Virus record (IMG/VR): IMGVR_UViG_3300017963_000025
Location: 21,382-85,381 of that record
DNA: 64,000 nt
DNA from: a virus
Strand: one strand, 5' to 3'
The position numbers and the translations under genes were made by a program. Below the pieces are notes generated by a model. The model was not told the DNA's origin. It did not search any database and saw only the letters and a list, made by a program, of their open reading frames with translations. Positions within the stretch are counted from its first letter, which is position 1, and each line of letters starts with the position of its first letter. This document shows positions 47,073 through 57,691 of this stretch, in pieces.

Positions 47073-50000
47073 ATGGCGGGTCCGCTCGAAAAAATTGTTC
47101 GGATTGTCGTTCAGGCGGTCAACGAGTCAAAAAAGGCATTGACGCAGACCAGTGCCGATCTGAAAAAGGTGCAATCCGCATCTGATACGACGGGCAAATC
47201 CTTTGATCAATTGGGCAAGAAAGAACAAAAACTTGCCCAACAATCCAAAGGACTGGCGGACAATTTCGGCCAATTAATGTCTGAGATGTCCTCGCTTGCC
47301 ATGACCGTGGCCGCAGTGGCCTTTCCGGTGACCGAGGCGGCCAAATTCGAGCGGGCCATGTCAGAGGTGGCCGCAATTTCCGGGGCCACCGGTAAAGACC
47401 TTGAAGGACTGACCAACGTTGCCCGTGAGATGGGGCGCACCACCGAGTACTCGGCCACCGAAGCGGCCAGCGGCTTAAAATATCTTGCCATGGCGGGGCT
47501 GGATGCCACGCAATCCATGACCGCCTTGCCTAGTGTGTTGCAACTGGCCCAGGCCGGAGCACTGGACCTCGGACAGGCGGCAGATATCGCAACCAATATC
47601 ATGACCGGTTTCCGCATGAACGCGGAAGACCTGGCCGAAGTCAACGACAAATTGGTGGCCACCTTCACCACGACCAACTCCACCCTCGGTGAGATTGGTT
47701 ATGGCATGTCCTATGTCGCGCCTATCGCATCCGGTCTGGGGGCCAATTTCGATGACCTGACATCCTCCATGGGATTGCTGCATAATGCCGGCATCAAGGC
47801 AAGTATGGCCGGTACATCCCTCCGGGGTGCGTTGGATGCGCTGTTCAATCCCACCGCGAACGAAGCGGAAATGATGGATGTGTTGGCGAAGCGGATTGGA
47901 AAAACCAGTCTGGAAACCCGCGATGCGGAAGGAAATTTCATCGGGTTCCTGGGTATTGTCGAACAGTTGGAAGACGCCAACCTGACCGCTGCGGAGGCCA
48001 TGCGCCTGTTCGGTCAGAGAGCGGGACCGGCAATGGCGGCACTCCTCGGACAGGGATCCGCCGCATTAAAAGATCAGATTGAATACCTGGAACAGTCCGA
48101 AGGGATCAGCGAACAGATTGCCAAAACCATGACGGACAATACCATTGGTGCGTTCAAAGAACTGCAATCGGCGGTATCCGGATTGGCTATTGAGATCGGG
48201 AACAAGCTACTCCCGATTATCACCAAGGTTATTGACGAGATGACCAAGATGGTGGGGGCGGCCACCTCCCTTGCCCAGGAATTCCCAAATATCGCAAAGT
48301 ATGTTACGCTTGCCGCCACCGCGTTGGTGGGTTATGTTGCCGCCACCAAAGCGGCAAATATCGCCACGATGGCATTCGGGGCCACTGCCACCAAAGTGTT
48401 CGGCGCGGTGGCCGCGTTACTGGCCGGATGGCAAATGGGCCGGTTTATTGGGGAATGGCGCGGATTCGGAATCACCATTGACGAAATCGTTCAGCAAATG
48501 TACGGGAGACTATTCCAAGCACTGAATGAAATCGGGGGGTGGTTCCAAAAGGCGACTAACACGGCGAAAGCGGCGTGGGCATCCATGGTGTCCGGGGTGT
48601 TGCAAGGTATTCTCGCGCTGATGGACATGGTGGACCGGGTGCCGGGAATCGGGGATATTCTCGGCATTGACCGGGAAGGGGATGCACGGCAATACATCCA
48701 AAATCTGGTTACTTCGTACAATCAGATGGGCGCGGAAGCGGCGGCGGCCAATGCCAAAATCGAGGAGAGCGTCAAACGAAAAAATCAGGCCCATCAAGAT
48801 ACGATTGATATGATTGATCGTGAGGGCAGACTTGCGGTATTGGCCGAACAGAAACAGAACTTGGAGCGCGAAAAGGCAATTACCCTCCAGGAGGAAAAGA
48901 AAAAAGCCACCGCCGAGGTCACCAAGGAAATCCAGAACGCCCAAAAAGCCGTGGATCAAATGGGCAAGCGCCTTGGCGCGGAGGCAGACAAATTCAATCT
49001 GCTACGTACCAATGCTCAAACGGCGTTGGACGACATCGGCACCCTGATTGAGGAAAACATTGAATCGGCTTGGGAAGGCGCTGACACCGTGGACGCGGTG
49101 GGCCGTGCGCTGGATACCCAACTATCGCTTATCGAGGACCACGAAGAAAAGAAAAAAGATCTAATCGAAGCGGGGGCCGAGGCATTTGTCACATCCGCCG
49201 AAGCACGGAGAGACGTTGAACGAAAGACACAGGAAGAAATCCGCAAACTTGAATTTGAAACCCTGCAAAAGAAGCGGGATGCTTATGAGAGGGCGGCGGA
49301 AGCACTACAGGACCAGCTTGACGAGGGGTTGGAACAAGAAAAAGAGATTGCGGATGAAATTGTTGCCATTCAGGACAAGGTGAGAAAAGCCCGAATGACG
49401 GGTGCGGAACGACTGGCCGAACTGCGACAAAAACAAATGTCCGAGGAGGAGGTGTACCAAGCCAATCTTGCCAGTGTGCAAGCCAAATATGCGGAAGCAA
49501 ATCGGATCATGGCCACGGATACCGAGCGGGCCATTGAGTTGATCAATGATGCCATGCAAGAGGCCGCAAAACTGGACGATGAGGTCAAAGAAGGCACAGA
49601 AGTATTGGTAACGGCGGACGAGGCATCTCAGGCGGCAATCAAAAATGTTGAGCAGGGAATGGCGCTTCTGTCCAAGGCCGAACAAACCCGCGTATCCGCG
49701 TTGAAATCCACACTGACCAGTACTGAACAACACAACAAAGCGGTGGCGGATGAGCTTAAAAATGTCAATAAGCGATTGGATGACACCTCCGCAAAAGTGG
49801 CCGAGGGATTTCAGGTCGAGGTCAATATTGACTTGGGCGATTTCGCCCAACAAATCGCGGAGATTACCAAGCAGCGTGAGGTGATTGTCGCGGCATCCAC
49901 GGATTTCAATCAGGCCAACCAGAATTTGGGCGCACTCCTCACCAAAAAAACGGAGATTGAAAAAGGAGTTACAATTCAGGTGGAAGCGGATTATGCCCGT

Positions 50001-52625
50001 GCCATGAAAACAATCGAATACACCGAACAGCAATTAAAGGGTATCGAAGGGGCGAAAATCCGGGTGGATGCGGATACCGAGGGGGCCAATCAGAACATTA
50101 CGCGACTGAAAGAACATATCAGTACCGTGGAGGATGTGCAAACCACTATTGCCGTGGATTCAAGCGGGGCCACCGCCACGATTGGTGATTTGCAATCCAG
50201 GGTATCAGACTTGCGCGACCAAGTATCCGAACGGTTGCAAACCAATATTGACACCTCCCAGGGTGCGGCGGAAATGGTCGCACTACAACTACAGGCGGAT
50301 GATTTGCAATCCGGCATATCCAATCTGCAAATGCAGGTTGACGTTGAAAATGCAAAGCGGGATGTGGAAGCCACCCAACAAGTGGTAAATACGCTGACCG
50401 GTATCGTGGATCAGGGGGCCACCTATACGGTAAATACCGGGGAAGCCGTGGCAAGCATTGAATCCGTGCAATCCGACATAATGAATTTGTCTGCCATGCT
50501 GGACCGGGAAACCATGACGGTTGACATTCAAACAGTGAAATCCCGCGAAGCGATGCAAGCACTGGCCCAGGAACTGGTTCGTATTGAAGAACAAACCGGC
50601 GAACCCTATCATATCCGGGCGGACGTGGACGACACAAATGTAGAAGAATTTTCACTCCGTATCCGTGATCTGAACGAGGAAGTACGGCGAATCAAAGAGG
50701 AAAAGGTCACGGTGCAAGTGGACGCCGATCTGTCCGGCGCACAGCAAGAGGTGGACAACCTGGCCTACGGAATCGAATCCTTGGACGATGAGGCGGAAAA
50801 CGTGGAAATCCTGCCCGTGGCCGCCGATGTCAAAGGCGGGGAGGAAATCGGCCAATTAAATCAGGATTTGGAATCAATCCCTCCGGAAACCGAAACCACG
50901 GCAACGTTTGACGCGGGCAAAGCATTGGCGGGTATCAACCAAGTAAAACAGGCTATTGAATCTATCCCGAAAAATGTTACTACAAAACACAAGGTCGAAT
51001 TTACCGGGAAGGCATCCCCCGAAGGCCCGCTGATGTCCACGATTGACACCGTGACCACCGGGCTGAAAAATATGCAAGGGGTGGCCAGTCGGGGGGCATC
51101 TTTCAATGTGGACTTTGATACCGGCAATGAGATCAAAAATATCGCGGATGGTATCAAAGGCGTTCGGTTACTCTCCGCGACACCCATCCAAGTAAAATTG
51201 GATATTGATCCAGCAAGAAAGGCAGCGGACGCACTACGGGACAAATACCAAAAAATTATTCAGGAATCAAGAGAAATGCAATTGAAACTGGAAGCGGATC
51301 GGCAAGAGCAAATGTTTGCGGGGCCGTCTTCCAGTCTGTGGAAGGCTTTTTACGATCAATCAATCAGAATAATTGACAAATATCAAGGTCGAATTGATAC
51401 AATTGATCATAAATTTCCGCCATTGGAGGTTGACGCATCCCAGATCGAAGCGGCGGAAACGGCCATACAAAATTTTTCCGACCGTGCGGAGGGGTTGCAA
51501 TCCGCCTATGCGGGAGTATTGGAAGAGCTTGAAAACCGCCTGACAACACTTCGAGATGAAATTGATTCTATTAACGCGGATATTGCCGGGGAAACCGCCA
51601 CCACGGACCAACTACTCGAACAGTTGCATCAGGGTACGCTAACAGACGAGGAAAAATGGTATCGCCAACGCGAACTTTATGAGAAGCAATATCAGGATGC
51701 GGTGGAACAGATGCAAGCCGGGCAGTTTGAGGCGGCGGCAGAAGGATTCAAAGCGGCGCGGGATTTGGCTGCAAACTTGGCCACCGAGGTAAAAGACAGC
51801 AATGGCGAAGTGGTCATGAGTTTGGAAGAGACTACCCAACTTGCCCGTGATTTGGTAATCAAGTCCGGGGAACAAGTGACCGAGGCACTGACAAAACAAC
51901 GGGAAGAAATGGTATTGCAACAACAGCAAGTCAAAAAATCCATGGAGGAAACCAAATCCGTGGTTGCGGAACTTTCCGGAACAGTGGCCGGTATGGGGGA
52001 TTTGCTCGGACAGGAGTATACCGTGCAAATTGATACCTCCGAAGCGGAAAAAAATCTGGACGCTTTGGAGGAACGATTGCGTAATCTTAGCGCCGAATCC
52101 GGTAATGGCGGAAATAGGGGTGCGCCGGGTGGCGAGCCTATGGCATCCGGGGGGAAGGTGAAAAAATCTTTGATTCGTACCTCTCCGGGAGAGTGGTACT
52201 TTGGAAAAGATATTGTCAGTCGGATTGGCGTGGCCACCATGGACGCAATCAACCGGGGGTCTGCGGCTATCAAGGGGTTCGCATCAGGCGGACGGATACG
52301 GGGATCGTCGGCGGGAGACAGTGTGCTGATGGCGGCGGAACAAGGGGGGTATGTAATTCGAAAGGCCGTGGCCCAGGGAAATCGAAATCTGATGAATTCG
52401 ATTCTGAACTATCCGGAGCGAGTGGCCGGGATGATGGCGGGGGCCATGCAATCCGATATTCCAAAATATGCAACCGGAGGCATGATTCCGGAACAAAATC
52501 AGAACAACTTGGGAAAACTGGAACTCACGCTCGGTGAAACCCGGTTGCCACTGCGCGGAGAATCGGATCAGATTGGCGCGTTTATGGACAAGGCACGACG
52601 TGATAAACTGAGACGGAGGCAATAA
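47073..52625 (+). CDS. Tape measure protein
   Basis: Seen: 1,850 residues. The N-terminal TP901-type core (EVAAISGATGKDLEGLTNVAREMGRTT, then GYGMSYVAPIASGLGANFDDL, MAGTSLRGALDALF) is followed by a hydrophobic pair near 400-450 and more than 1,000 residues of charged coiled coil with many EQ- and DA-rich repeats. A Gly-rich linker near 1,690 precedes the C-terminal region. Such proteins set tail length, about 0.15 nm per residue, so a tail of roughly 270-280 nm is inferred. No lysozyme or peptidase motif was noticed. Confidence 0.92.
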   Translation: MAGPLEKIVRIVVQAVNESKKALTQTSADLKKVQSASDTTGKSFDQLGKKEQKLAQQSKGLADNFGQLMSEMSSLAMTVAAVAFPVTEAAKFERAMSEVAAISGATGKDLEGLTNVAREMGRTTEYSATEAASGLKYLAMAGLDATQSMTALPSVLQLAQAGALDLGQAADIATNIMTGFRMNAEDLAEVNDKLVATFTTTNSTLGEIGYGMSYVAPIASGLGANFDDLTSSMGLLHNAGIKASMAGTSLRGALDALFNPTANEAEMMDVLAKRIGKTSLETRDAEGNFIGFLGIVEQLEDANLTAAEAMRLFGQRAGPAMAALLGQGSAALKDQIEYLEQSEGISEQIAKTMTDNTIGAFKELQSAVSGLAIEIGNKLLPIITKVIDEMTKMVGAATSLAQEFPNIAKYVTLAATALVGYVAATKAANIATMAFGATATKVFGAVAALLAGWQMGRFIGEWRGFGITIDEIVQQMYGRLFQALNEIGGWFQKATNTAKAAWASMVSGVLQGILALMDMVDRVPGIGDILGIDREGDARQYIQNLVTSYNQMGAEAAAANAKIEESVKRKNQAHQDTIDMIDREGRLAVLAEQKQNLEREKAITLQEEKKKATAEVTKEIQNAQKAVDQMGKRLGAEADKFNLLRTNAQTALDDIGTLIEENIESAWEGADTVDAVGRALDTQLSLIEDHEEKKKDLIEAGAEAFVTSAEARRDVERKTQEEIRKLEFETLQKKRDAYERAAEALQDQLDEGLEQEKEIADEIVAIQDKVRKARMTGAERLAELRQKQMSEEEVYQANLASVQAKYAEANRIMATDTERAIELINDAMQEAAKLDDEVKEGTEVLVTADEASQAAIKNVEQGMALLSKAEQTRVSALKSTLTSTEQHNKAVADELKNVNKRLDDTSAKVAEGFQVEVNIDLGDFAQQIAEITKQREVIVAASTDFNQANQNLGALLTKKTEIEKGVTIQVEADYARAMKTIEYTEQQLKGIEGAKIRVDADTEGANQNITRLKEHISTVEDVQTTIAVDSSGATATIGDLQSRVSDLRDQVSERLQTNIDTSQGAAEMVALQLQADDLQSGISNLQMQVDVENAKRDVEATQQVVNTLTGIVDQGATYTVNTGEAVASIESVQSDIMNLSAMLDRETMTVDIQTVKSREAMQALAQELVRIEEQTGEPYHIRADVDDTNVEEFSLRIRDLNEEVRRIKEEKVTVQVDADLSGAQQEVDNLAYGIESLDDEAENVEILPVAADVKGGEEIGQLNQDLESIPPETETTATFDAGKALAGINQVKQAIESIPKNVTTKHKVEFTGKASPEGPLMSTIDTVTTGLKNMQGVASRGASFNVDFDTGNEIKNIADGIKGVRLLSATPIQVKLDIDPARKAADALRDKYQKIIQESREMQLKLEADRQEQMFAGPSSSLWKAFYDQSIRIIDKYQGRIDTIDHKFPPLEVDASQIEAAETAIQNFSDRAEGLQSAYAGVLEELENRLTTLRDEIDSINADIAGETATTDQLLEQLHQGTLTDEEKWYRQRELYEKQYQDAVEQMQAGQFEAAAEGFKAARDLAANLATEVKDSNGEVVMSLEETTQLARDLVIKSGEQVTEALTKQREEMVLQQQQVKKSMEETKSVVAELSGTVAGMGDLLGQEYTVQIDTSEAEKNLDALEERLRNLSAESGNGGNRGAPGGEPMASGGKVKKSLIRTSPGEWYFGKDIVSRIGVATMDAINRGSAAIKGFASGGRIRGSSAGDSVLMAAEQGGYVIRKAVAQGNRNLMNSILNYPERVAGMMAGAMQSDIPKYATGGMIPEQNQNNLGKLELTLGETRLPLRGESDQIGAFMDKARRDKLRRRQ

Positions 52626-52628
52626 ATA

Positions 52629-53021
52629 ATGGCAATCACACTCGGGGGTATCAGTCTGCCGGATGATTTGATTATTCCGTCGATTCACCAGTATTCCGGG
52701 ATTCGTGCCGTAAAAATGCTGAGTCTGACCGGAGTTCCATACCGATGGGAGGGGAGACGCTACGACCGTAATCTGTGGCTTATCGGAACCCAGGACAGCG
52801 GATGGATTGACCTGGATACCTTGGTGGCGTTGCAAAATTTGTCAACCACGCTGAACGGGGTTCACACCTTGGTGTATGAAACGATCCTTACCACAAAGGT
52901 CCGGTTTCAACATGAGGAGGACCAAGTGATTGAGTGTGAACCTCTGATTCGCAAACCGAACGAACTTACCGGGGACTGGTTTCATTCTCTGGTAATCAAA
53001 ATAGAACAGTATAAGACCTAA
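52629..53021 (+). CDS. Tail protein downstream of tape measure
   Basis: Seen: 130 residues, starting 3 bp after the tape measure stop. Beta-rich with GVPYRWEGRRYDRNLWLIG. Position and size fit a small distal tail component. The palindrome at 53023 follows its stop. Confidence 0.6.
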   Translation: MAITLGGISLPDDLIIPSIHQYSGIRAVKMLSLTGVPYRWEGRRYDRNLWLIGTQDSGWIDLDTLVALQNLSTTLNGVHTLVYETILTTKVRFQHEEDQVIECEPLIRKPNELTGDWFHSLVIKIEQYKT

Positions 53022-53022
53022 T

Positions 53023-53038
53023 CCGCAAACGTTTGCGG
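53023..53038. repeat. Dispersed palindrome 15
   Basis: Perfect core 1 bp after the 52629 gene, 17 bp before ATG 53055. Confidence 0.9.
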
Positions 53039-53054
53039 ACGGAAGGAAATAAAT

Positions 53055-54503
53055 ATGCAATCTTCCGATATTGTGTTACGAAAATCCGAAACGGTGACCG
53101 ACACAGGTACTAACGGGGGAATTATTGGGTATCAGGTGGTCAATAGTGGAAACAAACACGCGCTGTTTCCCATGATATCCCCGTCTGACCGGGATGTGTC
53201 CGGTGGGATGGACCGACTACGCAAATGCGGTTTGTGTAATATCAACTCGGACGACGAAACCGCGTATGACATGCGGGTGTTTTTTTCCTGTCCGACCAAC
53301 GGGCAGGATACCATTGTGCTGCACCTTGGCACCCAGAGCAATATCCAGAGCGAACTTACCGGATATGAACAGCGATACGGATGCGGAACACTGAACACCG
53401 CGCTGTCCGGGGGAGAAACATCCGTCGAACTGGTCATGGAAACACAGGATGTGGGATTCGCACCCGGGGGCTACCTGTTCCTGCATGACCATCTGATGAC
53501 GGGCCAAACCGTGGACGACGGAAGTGTGGCCGGCTTACCCAAAGTCCGTGCCGGGGATTCGTGTGAGGACGTGGCGGGGGAATGGCGACGCAAAGCGTTT
53601 ACCACGAATGTGACTTATCCCTATGGGAGATATTTGGGTGACGGGGTGGTGTATACTGTTCATACTGGAAGTCACCAACAACTAATCAAACTCAAAGAAT
53701 ATAAAACTGAGGATGAGGTGATTGCAGCGGTCCCGACAGACAACACGGCAACCCAAATTACACTGACCGCGCTGACCCCCGGAAACGGAATCGAGGGCAA
53801 CGATGAGTATCAGGTAGTAGTGACCGCCACCTGTGACAGCGTAACACGAACCGTAACGGTAAACGGAGACGGCAGTTGTTCGGGGTACTGTGCGTCGGGT
53901 GAGCTTGTACTTGATACCGGTATCTGGACGACATCTATCGACTGGCTAACCGCGCCGGACGGGGATACCAATATCACTGCCACGTACTATACAAAGAATT
54001 ACACAAAAGTTACAAACACCTATACGGTGGAGCTGGACGAACAGGTAAACTATGCCTTTGCGGTTGGAGACACATACGGAGCTGGGGTGTTGGCCCAAAG
54101 TGAAATAAAGACAAGTTTTGACAACGTGAATGTGAATTCCACGAGTGGAACATTCGACTCCGTTACTTATCCAATTACACTGTTTAATATTGGTACAACT
54201 GAGGATGCGATATCACTGATTTTCTCCTCAGCGACGGCCTACAGTTGCACCTCGGTAAATTACGGCAGTTTGGGGAGTGGAAGTATCACAGCAGATTTCA
54301 CCCCGCTGAATTCGGACACCGGCACGTCCATGTTTACCATACCAAGTGATGCATTCGGTGGTACATACGCACCGGGGGACACCGTGACGTTTTCCACCCA
54401 TCCGTCAATCCTGCCTGTTTGGATGGTGCAGAATATCCCGGAAGGAATGGCCGTGGTGGAAGAGGATGACAACTGGATACTGAGTATGATGTTTTTGGGG
54501 TAG
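53055..54503 (+). CDS. Tail protein
   Basis: Seen: 482 residues, GGAAGGAAAT before ATG. Beta-sheet rich with Thr/Asn/Ser-rich stretches, several Cys (CGLCN, CSGYC) and Ig-like strand spacing in the second half. Probably a distal tail or baseplate protein. No family was recognised. The leader contains the palindrome. Confidence 0.55.
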   Translation: MQSSDIVLRKSETVTDTGTNGGIIGYQVVNSGNKHALFPMISPSDRDVSGGMDRLRKCGLCNINSDDETAYDMRVFFSCPTNGQDTIVLHLGTQSNIQSELTGYEQRYGCGTLNTALSGGETSVELVMETQDVGFAPGGYLFLHDHLMTGQTVDDGSVAGLPKVRAGDSCEDVAGEWRRKAFTTNVTYPYGRYLGDGVVYTVHTGSHQQLIKLKEYKTEDEVIAAVPTDNTATQITLTALTPGNGIEGNDEYQVVVTATCDSVTRTVTVNGDGSCSGYCASGELVLDTGIWTTSIDWLTAPDGDTNITATYYTKNYTKVTNTYTVELDEQVNYAFAVGDTYGAGVLAQSEIKTSFDNVNVNSTSGTFDSVTYPITLFNIGTTEDAISLIFSSATAYSCTSVNYGSLGSGSITADFTPLNSDTGTSMFTIPSDAFGGTYAPGDTVTFSTHPSILPVWMVQNIPEGMAVVEEDDNWILSMMFLG

Positions 54504-54528
54504 GTAGCAGGAGAGGAGAAATCAAGCC

Positions 54529-54729
54529 ATGCCATATCCGAGTGAACACGCCTGCCGGTTAAACAATCCCGGCAAATATGTGCGCATACGGCGACGAAAT
54601 AACTACGCACAGGTGGACGGAAAACAGGTGGACTATATTTTCGGGATACGCAGGGACGGGAAAACAGAAACACAGGCCATGCGGTTCCCGGTGTCCGCTT
54701 GGACCGCATCCGCCGCACGACGTTATTGA
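54529..54729 (+). CDS. Small protein of the PYPSEHACRL family
   Basis: Seen: 66 residues, AGGAGAGG before ATG. The start MPYPSEHACRLNNPGKYVRIRR and the end AMRFPVSAWTASAARRY match a short module that in many phages is fused to prohead protease or stands alone. Here it is separate and lies in the tail operon. Role unknown. Confidence 0.65.
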   Translation: MPYPSEHACRLNNPGKYVRIRRRNNYAQVDGKQVDYIFGIRRDGKTETQAMRFPVSAWTASAARRY

Positions 54730-54759
54730 CGAGAAAAGGGGGGCCAGTTTGAGGCCGCC

Positions 54760-54831
54760 ATGCCAAAAAAATACTATGTAGTTCGGTATTGCAAACCGAA
54801 ATACAGAAGACTGATTAGGATAATTCGATAA
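54760..54831 (+). CDS. Possible 23-residue basic peptide
   Basis: ATG 54760, very basic peptide (MPKKYYVVRYCKPKYRR...), ending one base before the hub gene's ATG. It may couple translation rather than work as a protein. Confidence 0.3.
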   Translation: MPKKYYVVRYCKPKYRRLIRIIR

Positions 54832-56652
54832 ATGCCGGTTGTACTATTCGGAAAAGCACAGGATCCGTATGTTTATACACACTACGGGTTTGTGGTGGAA
54901 ACACCCTATGAGACTGGATTTGCGTTGATTACGGATGTGCCGTATTCCATGACAAATGCCATACGGGTGATTACCACGTCCGAATTTGACAATCAATGGG
55001 TAATCAGGATGACCACACCGGAACCGCTCAACGTGTCCATTGCTATTATATGTGAAGTTCCGACGACCTTGGTTATCGAGAAAATGATCAGTATCATTGT
55101 TGCCGCACCGGAAAGCACGGTGCCGGATACGCCGGATGTTCAAATTCCGCCACCGACCCAATCCGTTGGAGGGACAACGGAGCGCCCGATTGTTCTGGAC
55201 CACCCGGAGGGAACATTTGAGTATTGTGACTACGCTGTATATTTTAACAACACATTGATTACCCACGACGTGTTGGACGGGCTGACTATTAACCGCAACT
55301 TGGACACGGTGTTTGACGAGATAACGTTGCGCACCCATTCAACCGTAGTGACGGAAGCATTGGCGAACTATGACGACAATGCGTTGTTCGCAGAAAACAG
55401 TATCATTGTGGTGATCGGAACGGACATATACTCATTCATTGTGGAAGACCGACAAAAAGCGCAATATGGCATCATGGAGGTATGGGGGCGCTCATCCGCA
55501 GCACTCTATGATAAGCCGTACCATAAGGAATTGACCATTGTCGCGGAAGAGCAAACAAGCACCGGGAGTATTATTGTCGCCACTGGTGCCGGAAAAGTGG
55601 TATCGTGGGAAGTCCATTCATGGACAATTCCAAAAAACGCGTCATTTTACGGAACACCGATTGACATTCTGATGAGGCTAGCGGAAACCGTCGGTGCGGT
55701 GGTACGCAATACGGCGGACGGCGGACTGGTGGTAAAATATCCGTTTGTCAGTCCGGGAAAAATGGATTCATATACGCCGTTTGCCGATTTTTCCGGGGAC
55801 AATCTGTTTCGAATCGGGGAGAGCGCTGAAAAAGGCAACGGATACAACCGGGTTGAAGTTATTGGGCATCAGGACCAGGATATCACGCCGATTATTAAGC
55901 GCAGCATCATTCAAGAGGGCCGACAAATAATTACGGACGATGCGGAAAACCCGATGATCGGGGATACCGTGGATATCGTTGTTTTTCTTCCCTATTATGA
56001 CCCGGAAGCCAGTACCGGATATGATCTGAATGTTACCGGTGGTCCGAATCGGGTGATGCCGTGGAGTGTACAATATATCGAAGTTCAAGAGGTGGTCGGC
56101 GTGGACAACGGTGTCGGTAGCACATCGGTTCCTGTCCGTCACATTATGGGTTTTCAATCGTTTGGCGGCAATCCGGGTTCCGCCATTATGATCGCGCCAA
56201 ATGCCACCGAATTCAGAACATCCAATCAATCTTTTACCGGTTCAGGGTTGCTGCGATATATGGCATACGGAATCGGCTACCGAGTGATAGGTATGCCGGA
56301 CGTGGACGAAACCGGTATTGCCGCCGAATACCGTCCGAGTCCCCAGGTGGATGTATTTATCACCCGTTCCGCCGATACAAGATCAGATGCGCCACCGATT
56401 GTTGATGACCTGATTACGGATGAGAAAGTGGCCAAGATGCGCGGGCTTCGATTTTTTATAGACGAGGGGTATAATACCTATTCGGTTCCGGTCCAATTTC
56501 CGTATACACAGGGACTAGGGGACGGCGATCTGGTATCCGTAAATGAGGCGGATATCGGAGTTCGGGGAAATTATATAGTTAAAGACCTCGTGATCTCATT
56601 AAACGGACCTCAGTATATTATGGAAGGCACACTTGTGCGGTGGAGCGGATAA
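54832..56652 (+). CDS. Tail hub/baseplate protein
   Basis: Seen: 606 residues. Beta-rich; a late segment (LDGLTINRNLDTVFDEITLRTH, IYSFIVEDRQKAQYGIMEVWGRSSA) has the spacing of phage tail hub proteins of the gp27/Mu gp44 type. It follows the distal tail proteins and precedes an OB-fold partner. It may carry the host cell-puncturing complex. Confidence 0.6.
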   Translation: MPVVLFGKAQDPYVYTHYGFVVETPYETGFALITDVPYSMTNAIRVITTSEFDNQWVIRMTTPEPLNVSIAIICEVPTTLVIEKMISIIVAAPESTVPDTPDVQIPPPTQSVGGTTERPIVLDHPEGTFEYCDYAVYFNNTLITHDVLDGLTINRNLDTVFDEITLRTHSTVVTEALANYDDNALFAENSIIVVIGTDIYSFIVEDRQKAQYGIMEVWGRSSAALYDKPYHKELTIVAEEQTSTGSIIVATGAGKVVSWEVHSWTIPKNASFYGTPIDILMRLAETVGAVVRNTADGGLVVKYPFVSPGKMDSYTPFADFSGDNLFRIGESAEKGNGYNRVEVIGHQDQDITPIIKRSIIQEGRQIITDDAENPMIGDTVDIVVFLPYYDPEASTGYDLNVTGGPNRVMPWSVQYIEVQEVVGVDNGVGSTSVPVRHIMGFQSFGGNPGSAIMIAPNATEFRTSNQSFTGSGLLRYMAYGIGYRVIGMPDVDETGIAAEYRPSPQVDVFITRSADTRSDAPPIVDDLITDEKVAKMRGLRFFIDEGYNTYSVPVQFPYTQGLGDGDLVSVNEADIGVRGNYIVKDLVISLNGPQYIMEGTLVRWSG

Positions 56653-56654
56653 AC

Positions 56655-56858
56655 ATGCAGGGACGTATCACTGAAAAATTGGGGCGGGACTACTATGTGC
56701 TGGATACCGGGTATGGGTCAATTCGATTCTATTCCCCCACACCGTTGGATGTCGGATACATAGTTACGGTTACGGACACGGGGGGCGGCATATTGGCATT
56801 TACACATAAAAAGGTTCAGTATGCCCCGGAAAACATTCCAACGATAAAGGTGGGCTGA
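56655..56858 (+). CDS. Small OB-fold baseplate protein
   Basis: Seen: 67 residues from ATG 56655 (overlaps the hub stop by position). Beta-strand pattern MQGRITEKLGRDYYVLDTGYGSIRF...VGYIVTVTDTGGGILAF matches a small OB fold, as in other baseplate genes. It is coupled to the next gene (ATGG overlap). Confidence 0.6.
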   Translation: MQGRITEKLGRDYYVLDTGYGSIRFYSPTPLDVGYIVTVTDTGGGILAFTHKKVQYAPENIPTIKVG

Positions 56859-57691
56859 TGGGCAGAGCGACCTATAAAATCAGTTACCAGGAACCTGTGG
56901 CTGATACGTCTGTCTCAATCACATGGGATACCGCGTCAAACGGTGACCGTAGTTCGCCGTTTGAGTTGGGTGGCGACCCTGTGTACTTCAAAGTTCAAAG
57001 CAGCGGTGATTACCAATTATGGGTAACTGCCGGACGTGCGCGTCGGGTGAGTACGGGAACATCGGAAAGTCGCGGAGAGGAAATCGTATTTGCCCACGAG
57101 GATGAAAAACAACTTGGTGCGACTCCGGAAGACACGCCCACCTTGTCATGGGTACGAAACGCGGTTGAAAGAGCCGCCATAGAAAGCGTGGAGGACGGCA
57201 TCTTGAAAATGACCGGATACGCAACCGGCTTGGCCAACATATCTTACGGAACCGGTGGCGGGGACCGATGGGAACTGACCTTGCCCCAAGAAGGAACGGG
57301 AACAGAAAAAGTTGCAATCATCGCACGGTCTTATGAAGGCACCGGAGCGGATCGTGTATGGGGCGGGTCGGCATCATTGGTGTTTGAGGTGCGGGAGCCG
57401 ATTGAAGTGGAACCGGCGTTTGACAACATCGCCATTTTATGCCGGGATACGGCACTGGCTCCCTTGTCCGGTACGACGGTAATCATAACGCTGTCGGGCG
57501 GAGGCATAATGACCGCACAATCCAACGCGGACGGATGGGCATTTTTTGATCAGGTGCCATACGGCACACATGACATAAAATTTACACACCCTCGAGTCAC
57601 GGACAGCGATCAGGATGATTTGGCAAATGACACGATTACCGTGGGTCCGACCGCACCCACCGCACCGGAGTTTGAGGGGGATGGTGAGTAG
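56858..57691 (+). CDS. Tail protein with C-terminal regulatory-type beta domain
   Basis: Seen: 277 residues. Repeated beta-strand modules; the last 90 residues (LAPLSGTTVIITLSGGGIMTAQSNADGWAFFDQVPYGTHDIKF) follow the carboxypeptidase-regulatory/Big-like pattern, which also occurs in the protein at 12692. Such domains often occur at phage tail tips for carbohydrate contact. Confidence 0.6.
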   Translation: MGRATYKISYQEPVADTSVSITWDTASNGDRSSPFELGGDPVYFKVQSSGDYQLWVTAGRARRVSTGTSESRGEEIVFAHEDEKQLGATPEDTPTLSWVRNAVERAAIESVEDGILKMTGYATGLANISYGTGGGDRWELTLPQEGTGTEKVAIIARSYEGTGADRVWGGSASLVFEVREPIEVEPAFDNIAILCRDTALAPLSGTTVIITLSGGGIMTAQSNADGWAFFDQVPYGTHDIKFTHPRVTDSDQDDLANDTITVGPTAPTAPEFEGDGE